From assembly GCA_949358305.1 (NCBI GenBank), contig OX442314.1, forward strand, positions 52,151,162 to 52,215,161: a stretch of 64,000 nucleotides of DNA, written 5' to 3'. The number at the start of each line of letters is the position of its first letter. Position 1 is the first letter of the stretch. Below are positions 1 through 10,710 of the stretch, piece by piece. The notes under the pieces are model-generated. The model saw only the letters and a program-made list of their open reading frames with translations, was not told where the DNA came from and made no database searches. This DNA comes from Strigamia acuminata. Its lineage: Eukaryota; Arthropoda; Chilopoda; Geophilomorpha; Linotaeniidae. The translations under genes were made by a program, and so were the position numbers.

Positions 1-690
1 TAATACTATGAATGATTGGGAAGAAATAACACTTGGAAAATAAACGTAAAATAATAAATTAATAATAAGAACAATAAAAATAATTAGAAACAAAGATAAT
101 AAATAAAAATATAGGTAGGTAGCACTATTTTCCATTTTTTTTTTTTTGTTTTTTTTTTTGTAAAGAATGATATTGAAAAGATATAAAATATGAGAGAAAG
201 AAAAACAGAATAATGAAAGTATTTAAAGTGATATTATAGTATTATGGTCCACTAATAATAGTATTAGGGCTGACTAATTTAAAGGATCTTGAAAATTTCA
301 CTTGTTTGCAAGTCTGAAGCCATATTTGGATGTTATTTTCATATTGGCAGACAGGGGAATTAATTAATGCTTTTTTACAATTTCTATTCATGAAAATGGG
401 GAAAAAACCATATCATACTTTCCTATGCATATCAAAATCTTGCGCGCTTATTTCAAATTATTTTAAATCTAAAAATAATATTCGAATAATTAAATATAGT
501 GTTATCTCACGTGACCATGAATCTGAATTCTGGGCATTGATGATTTCAGCGGCGCTTGGCAAGAGTTTGAAAGGTGCATGTTCTGTTGATTAAGTTTGTT
601 CACTTTCTGTCCATTTCCTTTTGGTTGCGCAATCCATCGAAGAGTTATTTATTAGACATGGCACAGGTTTAAGCATGAGGATCAAGCAGC
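1..690. other. AT-rich stretch without recognisable gene
   Basis: The sequence is strongly AT-rich with long T runs near 130-160. The 87-codon plus-strand frame at 330-593 has no recognisable motif and no splice context that would support it. I see no RNA gene, transposon end or repeat array here. Confidence 0.5.
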
Positions 691-695
691 GCAAT

Positions 696-1060
696 TCAAG
701 AAATGTCCGCGCACATGATCCGGTTGTATGATGTCTTATTCTGTTGCGGATTTCTTCTCACAAATTCAATGATTGGCTGTTGGTTGGAGGTGGACATGAA
801 TTCTTCCGGTGATGATGTAACAAACTTAGCAGTAAAAGGGATAGCTACTTCCTCTAACCCCAAATCCGCTACAATGTCACTGGGAATAGAATTAGTTAGT
901 GGATCTTCAACTGATTTATCACCTTTGATGTTAAATAGATGTAACAATGTCAGTTGGTTTTAAATCTTTTGATGAAGAAAAATTCCTTTGATGTCTGTAA
1001 ACTTCACAAATCCAACATCATCCAGAGCAGTTAGTTGGTTCCTTATGAATAGAAGACTAA
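696..1060 (-). pseudogene. possible gypsy-like RNase H / connection relic
   Basis: Read on the minus strand, the frame ending near 696 begins with a stretch of the form N-Q-L-T-L-L-H-L-F-N-I-K-G-D-K-S-V-E-D-P-L. This resembles the end of Ty3/gypsy RNase H, where an I-x-G-x-x-N-V-x-A-D-A-L-S-R motif closes the domain. The frame is interrupted by a stop just upstream and no catalytic residues are visible. Together with a tRNA-like primer site at 2701-2720 on the same strand it could be the eroded pol end of a gypsy element that has lost most of its interior. The similarity is short and could be chance. Confidence 0.25.
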
Positions 1061-1179
1061 CACTTTCTCTGGAAATAAGGCTATGTGAGTTAAACACTTT
1101 AGGAAAAGATTTACAATTATCGGGTTCCTTAATCCTAGCACTAACAATTTCATTATTAGACTAAGAAATAAAGTTAGAT

Positions 1180-1345
1180 TCAAATTCAATAAACTTAGCA
1201 CTAGCAACTAGGTTAAGAATGGAATCAAAGTCATTGGTATTTAAAGTCAAATTCAGGAAAAGTCAAAGCGGAATTTAAAAATTAAGATTAAAAATCAAGA
1301 TTAAAAATTAAAATTAACAAAGTTCAAATTCAGAAATGAGATTAA
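1180..1345. repeat. low-complexity A/T tract
   Basis: A run of imperfect AAATTAAGATT/AAAAATCAAGATT repeats with almost no C. It is low-complexity sequence with no coding potential. Confidence 0.5.
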
Positions 1346-2300
1346 TAACTTTATACTCCCTAGGAGTTGAGATTAAACATGATGAATGTTGATTGGACAC
1401 TGTGATACTTCACTATTTCTAGAAAATGATGAAGTTGATAATTAATTCATACTTCCCAGAGTTGCTAAGCAGTGCCCTCGAATGATTGAGGCTATTGGAT
1501 TCTGATTTAGCTCTCTAAATTCACCATTCCTGGTTGGGTGCTTCCTCCCTTCCTTTGATCAAGTCCTAGAAGTAAATCCCGCAGAAAGGAAGAAAATACT
1601 TTAAACTAAGAACACTGTTCAACTCCTGGGAAAGTTGCAGAGTTAGAATCCTTCTTCAGCTGCAGCACTGTGGGATTTCTAATCTCGGCTGACAAATGTT
1701 TTTTAATCAGTGATCTGCTTGGGCTCGAGCAACAAGAGATCAGATGATGATGTAGCATGTTCCCGGGTTTCTAGGAGTCTTGCGCATGTTGGATCCGGTT
1801 ACTCCATTCTTGGGTTGTCCATGCTGATCATTGACTTCCAATTGCTGGATTTATCCGGATGTTGGATGTATTGTTTACTTCCGGGGTTAATGGTTCCGGT
1901 TGTAACATAATTACACTAAAAGCTGCAACCAATGGTTGCGCAAGGCGTCTAGATCTGGAGAAACATGGGCGGCTTTGGTTTTCTTCACCTCCTTCAACTC
2001 CTCAACAGGTTTAGTTGCGATTGTGTTCACCGGTGGCGTGATAATTGCGCGGATTTGTTGCGCCGTGACAATTAGTACCCTGGTTTGATAATCAAAATTA
2101 TTTAGAGTTGAACAATCGTACGTACTTCCTGTTGGGAGTCCATTTTCAAATGGCGTCGAGTGGCCTCGTTCCCTAATGAATCCATGCGGGGATCCACTTC
2201 CCTGAAGCTGGGTAGTTTCAGGAATTTGGCGGGCTTAAGCCTTGTTGGGAAATGTTGCGCAATTCTTCCATAAAAATTCCGAGTCTGTGTGAAAGTCCGC

Positions 2301-2468
2301 TTACGTCCTTGGCAAGGTTAAAACTTCAGAAAATGGTGTTATTAAAGATGAATACCCTGGTGCATATGCAATCCTCTCCATTGTAATCGGTATGCTGACA
2401 CTGTTCGGTATGGGTGTAGAGTTATTCAATGTCACTAATGGCGTCGAGGTGTTGTTTGCGCTATCACG
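2301..2468 (-). pseudogene. possible gag-like open segment of a decayed retroelement
   Basis: A 56-codon minus-strand frame without start codon, rich in N, S, T and P, closes at a TAA at 2301-2303. It lies just inside the tRNA-primer-like site at 2701-2720, where gag would be expected. There is no zinc knuckle or other diagnostic motif. The assignment rests on position only. Confidence 0.15.
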
Positions 2469-2700
2469 TGAAGGGCGGACATCTTGTCTTCTTCTTCATT
2501 TCAAACTCTTGCCAATGCAGCAGAAATCCAAGCTCATCAGAATCTAAAAAGACTACGCAATAGGCACTGAGACACTAAGTGCTCAGCGCCATTGCTTTCC
2601 AACTGTCTCAACATGATAAACAATGAAAAATAATAATACTAACAAAATATGATAGGAAGATATACTAGGTTTCTCACGCTTGTATGCCTATGTAAGCAGC

Positions 2701-2723
2701 GAATCCTGTCAGGCTCGCCATGT
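2701..2723 (-). other. primer-binding-site-like sequence (tRNA 3' end)
   Basis: The plus-strand bases 2701-2720 read like the last 20 nt of a tRNA including the CCA end. They are followed after three bases by TGTCACG at 2724, which resembles the border of a Ty3/gypsy LTR. On the minus strand this gives LTR end, short spacer, then TGGCGAGCC..., the classic primer-binding-site arrangement. A second LTR or clear LTR start was not found, so the element must be heavily eroded if real. Confidence 0.35.
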
Positions 2724-3557
2724 TGTCACGTCTGGAACTCAAGTTGATGTTTTTCCATGGTTGACTAATTAATTTGCGCAGTTGTTAAGTTCGCGCAAAT
2801 GGGTCGCAGGCTCGCGAGAACGTTCGTAACAATGCCGCTGCGCAATATGGACGGTTGGCGGTAAAACGCTCTCAACTCGCTGTTATTACAACTAATATTT
2901 TTACGACAGGTTACTCTACTTACAGTTGATGTTGTTTGTAAGAATAAACGTGCACGGGGTCAAACTTCAACATGGGTGGAGAATGATAGCCAGGCATGGT
3001 AAAATATAGGAAAAGGCATTAGGTTTGCGCAATAGGACTAGTTTAGGATGAATGCGGTGTTTAGGCGCAAAGAGAGAGAGAGGTTTGACATTCTCGTTCC
3101 ACTGAACCAGGTGTTGGCAGTTCAGATGGAAGAGGAGAAGTGTTGTTATTGTGGTCAGCAAAGCTATATGTAGCCTCTGATCAGGTGATCAGTGGGCCAA
3201 ACTATTAGTGTGAATAATTATTTCTAAGAGGAGGAGGAAAGTAGAATTAAATGTGATTGTTGGAAATAAATGAGATGCGCAAGGAACTCCATGCGCATAT
3301 ATTGTTAGAATGAGTCGGCATCAATGAGTCATCTAGGTTAAATAAAATAGGAAATAATATAAAATGTTGGAAGAGTCTAACTAATCAGAAAAAGAGAGGG
3401 GTAAGGTAAAAGAAACATGATGCGCAAAGAATTATTTGCGCCCATTCAAAGTAGAATAACTTAGGAACACTGAAATGAAATAACAGAGAGACAAAGGTAG
3501 GAATTGTGTAAATTAAGAGAAATTAGAATGGGTTGTGAAAACCATGCCCATGACAGG
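2724..3557. other. region without gene; possible eroded LTR at left edge
   Basis: No reading frame with recognisable content. The left few hundred bases may be the remains of an LTR starting TGTCACG. Several TTGCGC/GCGCAA words occur here. The right boundary at about 3,558 is where homology to intron 2 of the LRR gene family starts. Confidence 0.3.
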
Positions 3558-4078
3558 TCATTCTGTATTTTTAATGTTTAGTCTATTTTTCTTTGAATTT
3601 AATCATTTTTCGTCTTTATTAACAAAAAGTTTCAAGTTCCGTCACTGTCTGTGTGAAATCAATTCGCGTTTGATACTCACTGTCAACTTGTGGCCACTAA
3701 TTGTAAGTAAAAATTCCAAATCAAAATTTGGACTGGAAAATATCATATTAAGTTTTTCTGATATCGATGAAGAAATGGAACAACGTCCCACGCTTGTGGC
3801 TCGCGAATTTTGTCGTCCCAAAATTTCAAACACAACCTCGTCAGCACGTCGTCGCGAAGAGAAAAAGCTAAATCGGACCGTGTGTTATTGATAATTACGA
3901 AATAAATTAACAAATTCAAGTGTAACTTACGTAGGTCATCGAAATAAATGATTAATCGCAACATATTTTCCATCTGAGCATTGTCCATTACTTCGACGTT
4001 CCATTGCACAATACGATCGAAGATTGTTTGTGTCGCCATGTCCTGTAATGTCTTCATGTTCGATTTTTCCGAATACAT
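3558..4078 (-). pseudogene. ZYG11-like gene, truncated copy (exons 1-2 only, frameshift)
   Basis: Exon 1 (4078-3931, starting MYSEKSN) and exon 2 (3867-3681) of the same family as the intact gene at 16353-18242, separated by a 63-bp intron with GTAAGT donor and TTTAG acceptor. Exon 1 carries the BC-box-like TLQDMATQTI; the exon junction rebuilds a DDLP Cul2-box-like start. Exon 2 is 187 bp instead of 188: one base is missing near 3,755-3,765 compared with the intact paralogs, shifting the frame after the segment ending RYQKNLI. Its GTGAGT donor is intact and part of intron 2 is present down to about 3,558, but the LRR exon is absent. It is a pseudogene by two independent lesions. Confidence 0.8.
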
Positions 4079-4300
4079 TTTAGATAAAACGTTTTTTAAA
4101 CTTTACGACCAAAATTCCAACATGAAATGCTAAAACTGTTAACAATAGTTACTGCAGCGACAGATAAACAAACCTCGAATTGTTAAACAAGTAATAAGCG
4201 TGCTAGAACTCATCCAAACTCAGACGTTGTGCTTCGGCTAAGGTAAAACTGCCCGACCAAGACCAAAATCTCACGTCGGAACATCGCGACAAGATCGAAA
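4079..4300. promoter_or_regulatory. divergent intergenic region between two head-to-head gene copies
   Basis: The minus-strand copy starts at 4078 and the plus-strand copy at 4301, leaving 222 bp that must hold both start regions. An inverted version of this block occurs in every tandem unit (about 25827-26066 in the first). No TATA box is obvious. The promoter role is inferred from gene orientation only. Confidence 0.4.
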
Positions 4301-4910
4301 ATGCAATCATTAAAGAATATGTCTATTAAAATTCTTTTCGGGAGTCTTATTCAACGGCCTGTTGAAGAAATGGAGGACGATCGAGTGACTACCACGCTGG
4401 AATTAATGGATTACTTCGATGAAGTCATTGCTGGACAGGCCCGACGAGATACTGGGAAATTCGCGGTGATTCGGCGAAGAGAAATGTCTGCACACAGTCA
4501 TGGGATTTGAAATTATTGTTTAGAGGGAAGGAATAGTCAGAAAAGATAACAAATTATTATGTTACTAAAAATTGGTCTGAAAATTGTGTATTAACAGAAA
4601 AGTGTATTTTCATGCAAAAAAATGCATTTGCAGGCAGGAATATGCTTTTGTTGTGCAAAAATAGCATTTTGAGGTGCAAAATGGCATCTTGGAGGGCAAA
4701 AATTGAATTTCCTAACAAAAATTGCATTTCTTAACAAAAATTGCATAAAAGTACATTTTTTTCATACAAAAAATGCTTTATAATAAACCCATTCCGTAGA
4801 AGAAAATTATGTAAGCACACTATTGTTAAATCCAATAGACATGCACATACCCAGCCTATTTTGCACTTGTGGATATTGTTCTTGGCGGTGACAATGATGC
4901 GCCTAACTAG
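4301..4910 (+). pseudogene. ZYG11-like gene, second paralog (exon 2 deleted)
   Basis: Exon 1 starts MQSLKNMSIKILFGSLIQ, with a BC-box-like SLKNMSIKI. It is the inverted counterpart of the unit gene at 24905-25826. After FDEVIAGQA the sequence runs directly into what in the unit copy lies behind the exon-2 donor (REMSAHS...), so exon 2 has been deleted together with its splice sites. Intron-2-like sequence with AAATGCA/TGCATTTT words follows. A C-terminal remnant (PAYFALVD...) ends near a TAG at 4908-4910; about 125 bp including the exon-3 acceptor are missing relative to the unit. Not functional. Confidence 0.75.
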
Positions 4911-5625
4911 TTGTCTGAGGATCCGTGTCTGCATTAATTCGATTTGTATGTATTCAAAAATAAAAAGTCAACATGCCATGTCGAACAAGTGTCTTATCTA
5001 GATCTGGAACAAACCTTTTTTATGAATTTTGTCTGAAATCAATATTTATTTATATTTATTTTCATCAAATAGAGCTAAATAGAAATTTTGCATTTTCCAA
5101 CAGATGCTCCATCTGTTGAAAAAATGCAAAATTTTTGTGGCAAACCTGGTGGCAGTTTAATGTTACGAATGAGTTTCATCATTTTCTGCATCAAAAACTA
5201 AGCATTCAACAATGGTGCTGCAAAATAAACTGTTTGTTTGATGTTTTTATATGTGATAGACCTTTGTTCACCCGTTGCTGCAGTAACTGTTGTTGAAAAT
5301 TAAAACAGAAGCAGATATTTCGAAAACGGAATATACAAATTTCTAAGCATCAAGTTTAAAACTATTAAGTTGTCTAGAATTTATTCAGCAAGAATATTGC
5401 CTTTCGAAAAAAATTTTCGGAGGATCAGTCACGATGAAATCTGTGTTGTATTCTTCTCTGTTTTGAAGTCAACATTTAAAAATTCTGACATGACAACGGC
5501 CTAAAGGTGCATTTTCATGTGCGATTATTACGTCAATCACGCGCGAATTTTAAAAATAACTAAACAAAAAACTCGTGCCGTGTCAGTTTCCTTCAAAGAA
5601 TTGTTCTAAATTGCACATTTCCATT
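4911..5625. other. non-coding flank, inverted copy of 24055-24900
   Basis: The sequence matches the right arm in reverse complement, including GTCAACATTTAAAAATTCTGACATGACAACGG. It holds no gene. At about 5421-5441 it shows the uninterrupted target of the 129-bp MITE found in all tandem units. Confidence 0.65.
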
Positions 5626-5697
5626 GCGTAGAATCTGACAGTGTTAAAACTGTCCTGGAAAAGTTCACTCACAGCCATTATAGAAATAAACGAGTTA

Positions 5698-6250
5698 TTA
5701 GTGAGTTTGCGGTTGCCAATTGTTCCTTATAATTATGAGTTACAAGCTCATAATTATAAAAATGGACTTATAACATAACGTAACTCCTCAACTTTTACAC
5801 TATTTTGTAAAATAAGGGAGCCAATCAGATCGCTTAACACTATTTGAAGCTTCTCCCACTATTGCAAATGGCGCTGATAGTGCTGATGGAAATTCAAAAT
5901 GGCTGCCTGACCTGTTTCAACAATCAGCCTCAATCACAATTTCTTTCTGCCATCGAAGGATAGAAACAACTAAAATCATTCCAGGTAAGCAAATAAATAA
6001 ACTGGAAGACAATTTTATGTCTGAAAAATGTCAAATTAGTAAAACTACAGATTTTCATTTTCTTTTGCATATGGATTTGTTCTACCATTACATGCAAGTG
6101 ATTTGTACTGTTCACATGGTATTCATAAGTATAATTTATAAAATATATTGGTTTTACCGCAAGTGCCTAATCCAAGAAGGAATTATAATTATAATTATGA
6201 GCTTGTAACTCATAATTATAAGGAACAATTGGCAACCGCAAACTCACTAA
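5698..6250. mobile_element. MITE, 553 bp, with hairpin-bearing terminal inverted repeats
   Basis: The left end (TTAGTGAGTTTGCGGTTGCC... to about 5759) is repeated in perfect reverse complement at the right end (about 6189-6250), giving terminal inverted repeats of about 60 bp. The outermost symmetric bases suit a TA target duplication flanking GTGAG...CTCAC. Each terminal repeat holds its own short palindrome with 13-bp arms TTATAATTATGAG / CTCATAATTATAA around a 7-base loop. There is no transposase; the 63-codon frame at 6017 is not recognisable. It is absent from the tandem units. Confidence 0.8.
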
Positions 6251-6570
6251 TGTCTAAAAAAGACATTACAAAAGCAAGACTATATTGAATAATAAATGTA
6301 CTGTAGAAAAATATTTTACAATCTAAAATTATCGTTTTGTATGGAAGTGAAGATGAATATTTTGTTGATATTTTTCAAAGAAATTTTCAAATGATTAAAA
6401 CTACTATTGCATGTTTGTCTGGAAAGACCAATCAGACCAAAAAGACCAAAAAGATAAAAAACCTAAACACATCGAAAAGATCAAAAAGACCAAAAAGGCT
6501 TCTGGAATGTTTCCAGAATGCTCCCGTAAGCTCATTGAAAGCTCCCCGAAAGCTCCTCAAATGCGTTTAA
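6251..6570. other. spacer between MITE and minisatellite
   Basis: The left part is AT-rich; the right part has an A-rich stretch of AGACCAAAAAG-type repeats (about 6420-6500). The 77-codon frame at 6337-6570 runs through it and shows only low-complexity lysine-rich sequence. No gene is supported. Confidence 0.5.
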
Positions 6571-8522
6571 AGGTCGTTTAGGGATTGTTTGGAGGCAGGT
6601 TCGGAGTCATTTGAAAATCGTTTGAAGATCGTTTGAGAATTGCTTGAAGGTCCTTTGGAGATCGTTTGGAGGTCATTTGAAGGTCGTTAAAAGGTCGTTT
6701 GGAGGTCATTTGGGAGTCGTTTGAAGGTTGTTTGAAGGTCGTTTGGAGGTTATTTGGAGGTCGTTTGAAGGTTGTTTGAAGGTTGTTTGGAGGTGTTTGG
6801 AAGTCGTTTGAAGGTAATTTAGAGATCGTTTGAAGGTCGTTTAAGGATCGCTTGAAGGTTGTTTAAGAATTGTTTGAAGGTCATTTGGGGATCGTTTGAA
6901 GGTCGTTTGGGGATCGTTTGGAGGTTGTTTGAGGGTCGTTTGGGAATTGCTTAAAGGTTGTTTGAAGGTCATTTAGAGGCCGTTTGGGGGTCTTTGGGAG
7001 TCGTTTGAAGGTTGTTTGAAGGTCGTTTGGAGGTTGTTTGAAGGTCATTTGGAGGTCGTTTAGGATCGTTTGAAGGTTGTTTGGAGATCGTTTGGGGATT
7101 GTTTGAAGGTCGTCTGAAGGTTGTTTGGAGGTCATTTAGAGACCGTTTGAGAGTTGTTTAGGAGTCATTTGAAGGTTGTTTGAAGGCGTTTGAAGGTTGT
7201 TTGGAGGTCGTTTGAGGGTCGTTTGAAGATTGTTTGGGGATCAATTGGAATCGTTGAAAGGTCGTTTGGAGATCGTTTGGGGATCAATTAAAGGTCGTTT
7301 AAAGGTTGTTTGGAGGTCATTTGGAGATCGTTTGAGGGTCGTTTGGGAGTCGTTTAAAGGTTGTTTGAAGGTTGTTTGGAGGTCATTTAGAGGTCGTTTA
7401 GGAGTCACTTGGCAGTCGTTTAGGGGTCATCTGAAGGTTGTTTGGAGGTTGTTTGGAGGTCATTTAGAGGTCGTTTGAAGGTCGTTTGGAGGTCGTTGGA
7501 GATTGTTTGGAGGTCATTTAGAGGTCGTTTAGGAGTCACTTGGCAGTCGTTTAGGGGTCATCTGAAGGTTGTTTGGAGGTTGTTTGGAGGTCATTTAGAG
7601 GTCGTTTGAAGGTCGTTTAGAGGTCGTTGGAGATTGTTTGGGGGTCATTTGAACGTCGTTTGGAGATTGTTTAAAGGTCGTTTGAAGGTTGTTTGGAGGT
7701 CATTTAGAGGTCGTTTAGGAGTCGTTTAGAGATTGTTTGGAAGTCATTTGAAGGTTGTTTGAAGGTTGTTTAGAGGTCATTTAGAGGTCATTTGGGAGTC
7801 ATTTGGGAGTCGTTTAGGAGTCGTCTGAAGGTTGTTTGAAGGTTGTTTGGAGGTTGTTTAAAGGTCGTTTGGAGGTTGTTTGGTATCGTTTGAAGGTTGT
7901 TTGGAGATCGTTTGGAAATCGTTTGAAGGTTGAAGGTTGTTTGGAGGTCATTTGGAGATTGTTTGAGAGTTGTTTGGGAGTCGTTTGAAGGTTGTTTGAA
8001 ACGTTTGAAGGTTGTTTGGAGGTCGTTTGAGGGTCGTTTGAAGATTGTTTGGGAATCATTTGGAATCGTTGAAAGGTCGTTTGGAGATCGTTTGGGGATC
8101 AATTAAAGGTCGTTTAAAGGTTGTTTGGAGGTCATTTGGAGATCGTTTGAGGGTCGTTTGGGAGTCGTTTAAAGGTTGTTTGAAAGTTGTTTGGAGGTCA
8201 TTTAGAGGTCGTTTAGGAGTCACTTGGCAATCGTTTAGGGGTCATCTGAAGGTTGTTTGGAGGTTGTTTGGAGGTCATTTAGAGGTTGTTTGAAGGTCGT
8301 TTGGAGGTCGTTGGAGATTGTTTGGGGGTTATTTGAACGTCGTTTGGAGATTGTTTAAAGGTCGTTTGAAAGTTGTTTGGGGGTCATTTAGAGGTCGTTT
8401 AGGAGTCGTTTAGAGGTTGTTTGGAAGTCATTTGAAGGTTGTTTGAAGGTTGTTTGGAGGTCATTTAGAGGTCATTTGGGAGTCATTTGGGAGTCGTTTA
8501 GGGGTCGTCTGAAGGTTGTTTG
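6571..8522 (+). repeat. 11-bp-period minisatellite, left arm, part 1
   Basis: A degenerate tandem array with period 11, consensus near GGTCGTTTGAA / GGTTGTTTGGA / GGTCATTTAGA. Two higher-order duplications are visible: about 7379-7508 repeats at about 7509-7630, and 7230-7478 recurs 815 bp downstream at 8045-8293. Because 11 is not a multiple of 3 and stop words are rare, all frames stay open for long stretches on both strands. These frames are not genes. The array is cut by the copia element and continues at 13267. Confidence 0.9.
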
Positions 8523-8734
8523 TGTTGGTTCCACAAAGGTTCCACACAGATTTCAAATGTCCAAGATGAGTTGAAATCAGCACACAAAAACGGATGAAAC
8601 ATAAACACGTCTTTACTTTACGAAAGTTTTAACAACAATGGTGTTGCACGTGCATAACGTGCGCGCAACGTTCAAATACATTTGTATACGTAAAAAACCT
8701 TGTGACAATTTGTAACAATAGATTAAATCTAACA
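8523..8734 (-). repeat. copia 3' LTR (212 bp)
   Basis: It starts TGTTGGTTCC and ends TCTAACA in plus-strand reading. It matches 13054-13266 except for CACAAAGG versus CACGAAGG, TTCAAATG versus TTCGAATG and one fewer A. A short purine run (AGAAGGGTT on the minus strand) lies just inside it at about 8735-8743 and is the likely polypurine tract. Confidence 0.95.
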
Positions 8735-8850
8735 AACCCTTCTTACAAATTTTTATAAGTTTTTAAATGAATTAAGAAAAACTAAAACTAACATTCAATG
8801 AAATTCGAAAAACAAAAACATGAATAAAATATATTATTTCGAACTTAAAA

Positions 8851-9510
8851 CTATTTGTCTTCGTCTTCGTTCTTCTCTTCGTCCTCGTTTATCTTAACTT
8901 CTCCTCTCAGGCTCACGCCGTCGCGACCCTCCAAGAATTTGTCTTTCGCGACTGCCTTCGTCAGGAAATCAGCAATCATGTCACCTGTTGGTAAATGGAT
9001 TAATTCAATGTTGCCAAGTTTTATCTCGTCCCGTATGAACATCAAATGTCGATTCATATGTTTGGTTCGTCCAAACTGATTCGAACCACACAAAATTTGC
9101 ATTGCTGGTTGACTGTCTGTGAATATTGGGATTTTTCTTTGCACACAGCTTCCTTCTCCCACCTCACTCAAAAAATCTCGTGCCCATTTTATAGATTTGA
9201 GCAATTCGCAAATCGCCAAAATCTCACTCTCAGTCGACGACATCGCCACTAAACGTTGTTTTTTCGTTTTCCAACTTATCGTTGTCGATCCGATTTTCAT
9301 AATCATTCCGGAATGCGATTTCGCATCTTGCGTGGCATTCCAGCTTGCATCTGCAAATCCTTGCAATTTTCCATCTTCATTCGAGAAAAACAATCGCAAT
9401 TCCATCGTCTTTTTGAGATAACGCATCACCCGCTTGACCGCTCTGAAATGCACTTGACGTGGATCCCTCGAATATGCTGATAGCGCACTTATTGCGAATG
9501 ACAAGTCCGG
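8851..9510 (-). pseudogene. copia pol, RNase H segment
   Basis: Continuation of the reverse transcriptase frame after an in-frame TGA at 9511-9513. It starts with PDLSFAISALSAYSRDP, typical of the RT-RNase H link. RNase H motifs follow in order: GFADASWN, STESE, FTDSQPAM, then a histidine-containing GRTKHMNRH segment and a DFLTKA C-terminal motif. An acidic and lysine-rich tail closes the frame. The upstream TGA falls where relatives usually have arginine before PDLSF, so a C-to-T change in CGA is the likely lesion. Confidence 0.85.
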
Positions 9511-10632
9511 TCATGATATTACCATCACGTGCATGAGCGATCCTATCATTTGTTGATAAAGTTGCTGGTCAACTTTTTTCGATTTTTCAAAATCATCAAG
9601 GTCTTTTCCAGTAGCCATTGGTGTGTTTGCAGTGACTACGTCCGTCAGCTCGTATCTCTTCAAAATATCGTTTATGTATTTTTGTTGACCAATTAGAATT
9701 CCGTTGTCCATTATCGAAATTTCCATTCCCAAAAGGAAATGCACTTCCCCCAAATCAACAATTTCAAAAACTCTCTTTATCTTCTTCAGAATCCGGTCCA
9801 AAATCTGTTGACTAGTAAACGCCGCCAAAATGTCATCTACGTACACCCCCAGAATAATAAAGTCATTTTTTCTCTTGTAAATATACACACACCTGTCGTT
9901 GATCAGTGGTTTCAGGCCAATCTTCTGCAATTCCGTGTCGAGTCTCTCGTTCCAGCATCTTCCTGATTGTTTCAGGCCATACAGGCTTCGTTCAAGTCTG
10001 CAAATCAAGTCCTTCTGTTCATATCCCTCCGGCTGCTCCATGAAGATTGTCTCATCAATGAGGCCGTACAGGTAAGCTGTTTTTATGTCAAATTGACGCG
10101 TCATCAATTTGTACTTGGCCACCATGGATAAAATGATGCGGAGTGATTCGACTCTTACAACTGGCGAGAAAGTTTCTGTGTAATCTATGCCTGCTCTCTG
10201 GGAATACCCCACCGGCACCAATCTTGCCTTGTATTTATTTACACTCCTGTCTGCGTTGAGTTTTATCCGATAAATCCATTTGCTCTTTATCGTGGTCATT
10301 ATTTTTTCCTTCTTCACCAATGTCCAAACATTGTTCACGTGCAATGAGTCTATTTCACTATCCATCGCCGCTTTCCATTTTTCTTTGTCGTCGCAATTCA
10401 TCGCTTGCTCGTACGTTTCCGGTGTGAATAAGTCGTCAACGCCCTCGAATGCTGCATTCGCTGCTTCAACCGCTGCATTTACTGCCTCGTGTTGTGCTGC
10501 TATGCGTTGTGATCGACGCACGCCTTCTTGTTGTAACTGTCGCTCACGCTCTTCGATTTGCTCTGCGTGTCGCAGTTCGAGCACTGCCTTCGTTGATCCC
10601 CGAGGTCTGCCAACCTGCGCTGGTTGTACCAC
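9511..10632 (-). pseudogene. copia pol, reverse transcriptase segment
   Basis: The frame includes the RT domain: WTLV near its start, KARLVPVGYSQ, FDIKTAYLYG, the LYGLKQSGRCW motif and the catalytic YVDD box. It is in the same frame as both the upstream integrase segment and the downstream RNase H segment. Upstream, the reading between about 10640 and 10715 is only sensible in another frame, so there are two compensating frameshifts in the integrase-RT linker. It ends at the TGA at 9511-9513. Confidence 0.9.
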
Positions 10633-10710
10633 TGTTGTGGATCCGGTTGAGCGTCTTCAACAATCACTGCTGGTTGTTGAGCATTGTCGTCATCGTTAGC
10701 ATTCGTTTCT

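Noticed and set aside
3535-3891. 118-codon plus-strand frame
   Set aside because: Antisense of exon 2 and intron 2 of the truncated family member.
6881-8102. Several minus-strand frames of 80-104 codons rich in Q, N, T, K, P
   Set aside because: They are translations of the 11-bp minisatellite, open on both strands and in several frames because the period rarely makes stops.
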